Assembly (NCBI RefSeq): GCF_902167145.1 | Contig: NC_050105.1 | Span: 118,499,898-118,563,897, forward strand | DNA length: 64,000 nucleotides | DNA from: Zea mays | Lineage: Eukaryota > Streptophyta > Magnoliopsida > Poales > Poaceae | Direction: 5' to 3' | Shown here: piece after piece, positions 57,661 through 64,000 of the stretch | Position numbering within the stretch: the stretch's first letter is position 1 | Layout: each line of letters begins with the position of its first letter | Made by a program: the position numbers and the translations under genes | The notes under the pieces: generated by a model | What the model was told of the DNA's origin: nothing | The model's input: the letters and a program-made list of their open reading frames with translations, nothing else | The model's database searches: none

Positions 57661-58630
57661 CTGCGTGATGGTCACAAGCCCCCGAGTGTATCTCTTGTAA
57701 GAGCTCCTGACCTTCGGCGATGGAAATGCATCGCTGGAGGATGCCCGAGGGGCTGCTGTGGTAGAGCTCCTTCCCATCTCCCAGCAAGACGAAAGACTTG
57801 GCGCGCCGCGCCAACCGCCGAGCTTCGGCTTGGTCGAGGGGTAGCTCTCCTCGGTGGAGATATTGCAGGTACGGGGTCTGCCAGTTTTGATTAGGCGTGA
57901 CCTCGCTCCGCTCCCCCTCGACGCGCAGTGCCTCACCCTCGGGGGCCGAGTGTACCTTGGGCCGAGCCGAGGGTACCTCGGACCGTGCCGAGGGTACCTC
58001 GGACTGAGACGAGGGTGCCTCGGGCTGGGCCGAGGCCTTCTCAGGCTCGGGCGTGTCGTCGGTCTTGACGGAGGGTTGATGCAGGTCTCGGGAGAATACG
58101 TCCGGGGGAACCGTTGTTCGCCCCAAGGCTATTTTAGCCAGCTCATCCGCAGTATCGTTGTAGCGTCGGGCGATGTGGTTGAGCTCGAGCCCGTAGAATT
58201 TGTCTTCCAGGCGCCGAACCTCATCGCAGTAGGCTTCCATCTTCGGGTCGCGGCAGTGGGAGTTCTTCATGACTTGGTCGATGACGAACTGCGAGTCACC
58301 GCGAGCATCGAGGCGTCGGACCCCTAGCTCGATGGCGATTTGCAGCCCGTTTACTAGAGCCTCGTACTCAGCCACGTTGTTGGACGCCGGGAAGTGGAGG
58401 CGTAGCACGTAGCGTAGGTGCTTCCCGAGGGGCGAGATGAAGAGCAGGCCCGCGCCGGCCCCCGTCTTCATTAGCGACCCGTCGAAAAACATGGTCCAGA
58501 GCTCCGGTTGGATCGGAGCTGCTGGGAGCTGGGTGTCGACCCATTCAGCCACGAAGTCCGCCAAGACCTGGGACTTGATGGCCTTCCGAGGGCGAACGAG
58601 ATTGTCTCGCCCATGATCTCCACCACCCAC
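57560..58630 (-). pseudogene. RNase H region of the Tat-like element
   Basis: An open frame of about 356 codons. The RNase H catalytic acids are in FFDGSLMKTGAG (D), NNVAEYEALVNGL (E), GDSQFVIDQV (D) and RYNDTADELAK (D), about residues 45-170. A low-complexity linker rich in SEVPSAR-type repeats follows (about residues 205-245), then the start of the integrase zinc finger. A frame shift near 58570 separates it from the reverse transcriptase tail. Confidence 0.82.
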
Positions 58631-59927
58631 TTTGCAATTCTACCCGAGGCCTCTCGGGACTGGATGATCTCCCCCAGGGGGAAGGATGACACCACAGTTA
58701 CCGGATGAGACTCGAAGTAGTGTCGCAACTTCCGCCGCGTCAGGATCACCGCGTACAGCAGCTTCTGAATTTGTGGGTAGCGGATCTTGGTCTCGGACAG
58801 GTACCCTCACTGATGAAGTAGACTGGCCTCTGGACGGGCAATGCATGCCCCTCTTCTCGTCTCTCAACCACAATCGCGGCGCTAACCACTTGAGTGGTCG
58901 CGGCGACGTAGATCAAGAGGGCTTCTCCGGCAGCGGGGGGCACCAAGATGGGCGCGTTCGTGAGGAGCGCCTTCAGGTTCCCGAGGGCTTCCTCGGCCTC
59001 AGGGGTCCAAGCGAAGCACTCGCCCTTCCTTAAGAGGCGGTACAGAGGCAGGCCTCTTTCGCCGAGGCGCGAGATGAAACGGCTCAGAGCCGCGAGGCAT
59101 CCCATGACCCTCTGTACGCCTTTCAAGTCCTTGATGGGCCCCATGCTGGTGATGGCTGCGATCTTCTCCGGGTTGGCCTCGATGCCCCGCTCGGAGACGA
59201 TGAACCCCAAGAGCATGCCTCGGGGGACCCCGAAGACACACTTTTCGGGATTGAGCTTCACGCCTTTCGCCTTGAGACATCAGAATGTCACTTCAAGGTC
59301 GGAAAGGAGGTCAGAGGCTTTCCTCGTCTTGACTACGATGTCATCGATGTAGGCCTCGCCCGTTCGGCCGATGTGTTCGCCGAACACATGGTTCATGCAT
59401 CGCTGGTACGTTGCACCCGCATTCCTCAAACCAAACGGCATGGTAACATAGCAGTACATGCCGAAGGGTGTGATGAAAGATGTCGCGAGCTGGTCGGACT
59501 CTTTCATCCTGATCTGGTAATACCCTGAGTAGGCATCAAGGAAAGACAGGGTTTCGCACCCAGCAGTGGAATCTACGATTTGATCGATGCGAGGCAGAGG
59601 GTAGGGAACTTTCGGACATGCTTTGTTTAGACCAGTGTAGTCTACACACATCCGCCATTTCCCCCCTTTCTTTCTCACAAGCACAGGGTTGGCAAGCTAT
59701 TCGGGATGGAATACCTCTTTGATGAACCCTGCCGCCATTAGCTTGTGGATCTCCTCGCCTATGGCTCTGCGCTTTTCTTTGTCGAATCGGCGCAGAGGCT
59801 GCTTCACGGGTCGGGCTCCAGCTCGGATATCCAGCGAGTGCTCGGCGACTTCCCTCGGTATGTCGGGCATGTCCGAGGGACTCCACGCGAAGACGTCGGC
59901 GTTTGCACGGAGAAAGTCGATGAGCAC
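58571..59927 (-). pseudogene. reverse transcriptase region of the Tat-like element
   Basis: Three frame blocks in order. 59927-59697 carries the RT lead-in (FAWSPSDMPDIPREVAEHSL). 59684-59280 is the palm with RMCVDYTGLNKACPK, YVTMPFGLRNAGATYQR and catalytic YIDDIVVKTR. 59261-58746 is the connection region (LNPEKCVFGVPRGMLLGFIV). Stops at about 59695 and 59280 and a later frame change inactivate it. Confidence 0.85.
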
Positions 59928-60046
59928 TGCTTCCTATTTGGGGTCGAGCTCGGAGCCGATCCGAATCTGCTTGGAGGCGTCGTTGTAGGGGTCGAGAGGG
60001 GCGGACTTAACCGTCTCCGCTGGCTCGAAGTTGCCGGCGTGGCGCT

Positions 60047-63000
60047 TCATGTCTGCGCCTCCCTAGAGAGGCTCTCCAGGTCGGTGATGAGGGCCTCGGA
60101 CTCGGCGAGGGCCTCGACGTACTCCACGCACTCCACGTCGCATTCGTACGCGTGTCGGTACGTGGGCCCGACGGTGATGACCCCGTTGGGGCCCGGCATC
60201 TTGAGCTTGAGGTAGGTGTAGTTGGGGACAGCCATGAACTTGGCGTAGCATGGCCTCCCCAGCATTGCGTGGTAGGTTCCTCGAAACCCGACCACTTCGA
60301 ACGTGAGGGTCTCCCTTCGAAAGTTGGAGGGCGTCCCAAAGCAGACGGGTAGATCGAGTTGTCCGAGGGGTTGGACGCGCTTCCCGGGGATGATCCCGTG
60401 AAAAGGCGCAGCGCCCGTCCGGACCGAGGACAGATCGATTCGCAGGAGCCCGAGGGTCTCGGCGTAGATGATGTTGAGGCTGCTGCCTCCGTCCATGTGG
60501 ACCTTGGTGAGCCTGACGTTGCCGACGATGGGGTCGACGACGAGCGGGTATTTCCCCGGGCTCGGCACATGGTCGGGATGATCGGCCTAGTCAAAGGTGA
60601 TGGGCTTGTCGGACCAGTCTAGGTAGACTGGCGCCGCCACCTTTACCGAGTAGACCTCCCGACGCTCTTGCTTGCGGTGCCGAGCCGAGGCGTTTGCCAC
60701 TTGCCCACAGTAGATCATGAAGCAGTCACGGACCTCGGGGAACTCTCCTGCCTTGTGATCTTCCTTCTTAGCGTCGTCGAGAGCCTCGCCACCCTCCACG
60801 GGTGGCCCGGCCTTGTGAAAGTGTCGTCAAAGCATGGCACACTCCTCAAGGGTGTGCTTGACGGGCCCCTGATGATAGGGGCACGACTCCTTGAGCATCT
60901 TGTCGAAGAGGTTGGCACCTCCGGGAGGTTTCCGAGGGTTCTTGTACTCGACGGCGGCGACAAGGTCCGCGTCGGCGGCGTCGCGTTTCGCTTGCGACTT
61001 CTTCTTGCCCTTCTTCTTGGTGCCGCGCTGAGTTGACGCCTCGGGGACTTCTTCCGGTGGGCGGCCCTGGGGCTGCTTGTCCTTCCGAAAGATGGCCTCA
61101 ACCGCCTCCTGGCCAGAGGCGAACTTGGTGGCGATGTCCATTAGCTCGCTCGCCCTGGTGGGGGTCTTGCGACCCAGCTTGCTCACCAGGTTGCGGCAGG
61201 TGGTGCCGGCGAGGAACGCGCCGATGACATCCGAATCGGTGACGTTGGGCAGCTCGGTGCGCTGCTTTGAGAATCGCTGGATGTAGTCCCGGAGAGACTC
61301 TCCCGGCTGCCGGCGGCAGCTTTGGAGATCCCAGGAGTTTCCAGGACACACATACGTGCCTTGGAAATTGCCGGCGAAAGCTTGGACCAGGTCGTCCCAG
61401 TTGGAGATCTGTCCGGGAGGCAGGTGCTCCAGCCAGGCTCGAGCAGTGTCAGAGAGGAACAGGGGGAGGTTGCGGATGATGAGATTATCATCGTCCGTCC
61501 CACCCAGTTGGCAGGCCAGCCGATAGTCCGGGAGCCACAGTTCCGGTCTCGTCTCGCCCGAGTACTTTGTGATAGTAGTCGGGGTTCGGAACCGGGTCGG
61601 GAACGACTCCCGTCGTATGGCGCGGCTGAAAGCCTGCGGACCGGGTGGTTCGGGCGAAGGACTCCGATCCTCCCCGCTGTCGTAGCGTCCCCCACGCCTG
61701 GGGTGGTAGCCTCGGCGCACCCTCTCGTCGAGGTGGGTCCGACGGCTGTGGTGATGGTGCTCGTTGCCGAGGCGACCCGGGGCCGCAGGCGCTGTGTTGC
61801 GCGTGCGCCCGGTGTGGACCGAGGCTTCCCGCATGAATCGGGAAGTCGCGACGCGATGTTCCGAGGGGTACCCCTGCCTTCGAGAGGTGGAGCTTTCGGC
61901 CCGTCGGACCGCGGCGTCCTCCAGGAGATTCTTGAGCTCTCCCTAGATACGCCGCCCCTCGGTGGTTGATGGCTCCGGCATCGCGCGGAGAAGTATTGTC
62001 GCTGCAGCCAGGTTCTGGCTGACTCCACTGGAAACCGGTGGCGGCCTTACCCTGACGTCGTCGGTGATGCGGTGCTGGATGCCCTGGGGGAGATGACGCG
62101 CTTCTCCGGCCGGAGGTTGGCCCGCCCATTCCTGCCCGATGTCCCGGCGGATCGGCTCAAGTGTTCCTGCTCCCTCGTCGAGCCTGGCCTGTATCTCGCG
62201 AATTTGCTCGAGCTGTGGGTCATGACCCCCCGCTGGGACGGGGACCACAGCTAGCTCCCGAAGGATGTCAACGCGAGGCACGGGCCTAGGGGGATCACCG
62301 TTCTCCGGTATACCAAGATGGTTGCCTTCGCCGGGACCCCCTAGATCGACGTGGAAACATTCGTGACTTGGGCCGCAGTCCTCGTCGTCGAGGCTGCGGC
62401 TACCGTCGGAACAGTCGGAAAGGCAGTAGTCGCATGCGGTCATCAAGTCCCGCACGACACTGGGGTTACCAAGTCCGGAGAAATCCCAATAGAGGTCGGG
62501 CTCGCCATCTTCCTCGGACCCCGAGGGCCCGTAGGTCGAGACGGCCGTCAGCCGGTCCCAGGGTGACCGCACACGATACCCCAGAGGGTTTGGACTCGTC
62601 TCTATGAGAGTGTCCACCGAAGCGGAGTTGCTTGGCAGGTCGAGGCCGAATCCAAAAGGCGCGAGATGGGAATCGGTCGGTACCTTTTGGTCGACGGGCG
62701 GTGACGAAGTCACGTCAGGGACTGACTGCACCGTCGTCTCAGGTACGAGGGTGACTCCCAGCAAGTCCTTCGCGAGCGTGCTGGCGTCGTCCATTTGCTT
62801 GAGGTTGGTGTGTTGCGGGGAGACGACGCTCGTCTTCGTCTCAGACGCGAGGCCGATGCCCGACGCGCTCTCCGTTGGGGCGCTGGCGCCGTCGACTCGC
62901 TCGACAGCCAACGAGGTGCCGCCTCCTGCTTGGCCTTGGTTGCCCCGCCTCCTCCTCCGTCGGCGGGGGAGGGGACGGGACAAGCCCGAATGTCGTCCTT

Positions 63001-63118
63001 CCACCACGTGGGGAAGGTGTCGTCGATTTCCCCGCCGGTGAGCGGGTTGTCGATCGCCATTGTCGCTGTCGCGCGACGGGGGAAGGAGTATCATGTCGTA
63101 GCTGCCGTCAAGGGACAT
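60047..63118 (-). pseudogene. gag-protease of the Tat-like element (three in-frame stops)
   Basis: One frame runs from an ATG at 63118 to 60047, broken only by TAG at 61945-61943, TGA at 60829-60827 and TAG at 60589-60587. The N-terminal third (to 61946) is acidic and of unknown role. The gag core (PELWLPDYRLACQLGG ... ISNWDDLVQAFAGNFQGTY) lies at about 61620-61370. A CPYHQGPVKHTLEEC knuckle precedes the second stop. The retroviral-type aspartic protease (KVHMDGGSSLNIIYAETLG) lies at about 60510-60450. This copy cannot make a full polyprotein. Confidence 0.85.
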
Positions 63119-63221
63119 GAACTCAAGACTCCCGAAACGGAGCACCGTCCCGGGTTAGAGAGGTTGCTGGAGACTGCCCATCTGGAGCTTGACAGGAAGC
63201 TGTTCGTCAACACGCAGCAGG

Positions 63222-63240
63222 CCTCTACCTGGCGCGCCAA
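63222..63240 (-). promoter_or_regulatory. primer-binding site of the Tat-like element
   Basis: Minus strand TTGGCGCGCCAGGTAGAGG begins 1 nt inside the 5' LTR. A TGGCGC start is common for grass gypsy elements; the tRNA was not identified. Confidence 0.65.
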
Positions 63241-63241
63241 C

Positions 63242-64000
63242 TGTCGGTGTTTCGAAACCCGGGGGGTCCCTGGACCGACGAGTGAATTGTCGCCGCGTGC
63301 CCCAGCCCAGATGGGTCAGCGCGAGGCGGAACGCGAAGGGGGGAGAAGCAGCCGGAGGGAGACAGGCGTAGGAGGTGGAACCCGCGGCCTTCGTGTTAGC
63401 CCCGCGCCCAGGTCGGGTGCGCTTGCAGTAGGGGGTTACAAGCGTCCACGCGGGAGGGAGCGAGCGGCCTTGCGCGAGCGCCATCCCGTCCTTCCCCGCG
63501 CGGCCAACCCTCTGTAAGAGGGCCATGGACCTCCCTTTTATAGGCGAAGGAGAGGATCCAGGTGTACAATGGGGGGTGTAGCAGTGTGCTACCATGTCTA
63601 GCGGAGGAGAGCTAGCGCCCTAAGTACATGCCATCGTGGCAGCCGGAGAGGTTTTGGCACCCAGTTCGCGTGATGTCGTGGCCGTCGGAGGAGCGCTGGA
63701 GCCTGGCGGAAGGACAGCTGTCAGGGCTGTCGAGTCCTTGCTGATGTCCTCTTGCTTCCGTAAGGGGGCTGAGAGCCGCCGTCGTCACAGGGCATGCGGG
63801 GCGCCATCATTACTCGTATAGTGGAGCGAGCCAGATGGGACGCCGGTCTTGTTCCCCGTAGCCTGAGTCAGCTCGGGGTAGGGTAATGATGGCGCCCCCT
63901 GTCGACGTGGTCGGTCCGTGCCCTAGGTTGGGCGAGGTGGAGGCTCCTCCAAGGTCGAGGTCGAGTCTATCTTCCAAGGTCGAGGTCGAGTCCGAGCCCC
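63242..64000 (-). repeat. 5' LTR of the Tat-like element, partial
   Basis: First 759 bases (plus-strand view) of the partner of 51098-52715; the window ends just before the 57-bp array. Confidence 0.92.

Larger units (their letters stand above)
51098..64000 (-). mobile_element. Tat/Retand-type gypsy retrotransposon, 5' LTR cut by the window edge
   Basis: The element is on the minus strand. Its 3' LTR is 51098-52715 and its 5' LTR starts at 63242 and runs off the edge; the 758 bp that can be compared differ at about 20 bases. LTR ends on the plus strand are TGTCGG...CCGACA. Minus-strand domain order is gag, protease, reverse transcriptase, RNase H, integrase (gypsy order). The RT block YVTMPFGLRNAGATYQR and the CX2HX5HX4C gag knuckle are typical of the Tat/Retand (RIRE2-like) lineage. 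A long non-coding 3' region with tandem repeats also fits. Coding regions are broken by several stops and frame shifts, so this copy is defective. Confidence 0.9.

Noticed and set aside
57167..58327. Plus-strand frames opposite RNase H and integrase
   Set aside because: They are mirror frames of GC-rich pol sequence; the minus strand carries the catalytic motifs.

Overview
The window is nuclear DNA of a grass, most likely maize (Zea mays) or a close Zea relative. The evidence is a plant exocyst SEC5 gene with 21 exons, a CTF2/MO1-type plant monooxygenase gene, a tRNA-derived SINE, Stowaway and Tourist-like MITEs, CACTA DNA transposons, and nested LTR retrotransposons of types typical of maize (Zeon/Cinful-like, Opie/Ji-like and Tat/Retand-like). 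No bacterial or viral genome, CRISPR array or rRNA gene is visible.

Layout. 1-760: decayed copia integrase. 1900-2040: MITE in the SEC5 promoter. 2218-12014: SEC5 (21 exons, 1101 aa), with a Stowaway MITE in intron 13 and a SINE with a 15-bp target duplication in intron 14. 12.0-14.7 kb: intergenic DNA with small repeats. 14866-15442: a small three-exon gene of unknown function (109 aa) with a TATA box. 15.9-16.6 kb: two MITEs sharing GAGCATCTCCAA-type ends. 16.7-22.5 kb: CACTA-like and copia debris plus old tandem repeats. 23064-24794: five-exon FAD monooxygenase gene (434 aa) with one GC-AG intron.

25.5-44.0 kb is a three-level nest. A PIF/Harbinger-like element was split between its TATA box (25812) and its first ORF (42715) by a Zeon-like non-autonomous retrotransposon (25858-42675, minus strand). 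That element was split inside the last codons of its gag by an Opie/Ji-like copia element (31167-40578, minus strand) flanked by a perfect CAACA target duplication. The Zeon-like element has no pol. On the opposite strand it carries a long ORF with its own TATA box and an 83-bp intron. This arrangement is the most interesting one in the window.

44.0-48.8 kb holds parts of two CACTA elements and a gypsy LTR-gag fragment joined directly to transposase sequence. 48773-50766 is an apparently exact 997-bp tandem duplication that includes the end of a CACTA element. 51098 to the window edge is a Tat/Retand-type gypsy element on the minus strand. Its 3' LTR is complete (1618 bp), its gag-pol is broken by stops and frame changes, and its 5' LTR is cut by the window edge.

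Only SEC5, the monooxygenase and possibly the 109-aa gene look like working host genes. Everything else is transposable-element sequence or unassigned intergenic DNA. LTR differences were counted by eye: about 9 in 679 bp (Zeon-like), about 22 in 1296 bp (Opie-like) and about 20 in the visible 758 bp (Tat-like). All three insertions are therefore fairly young.
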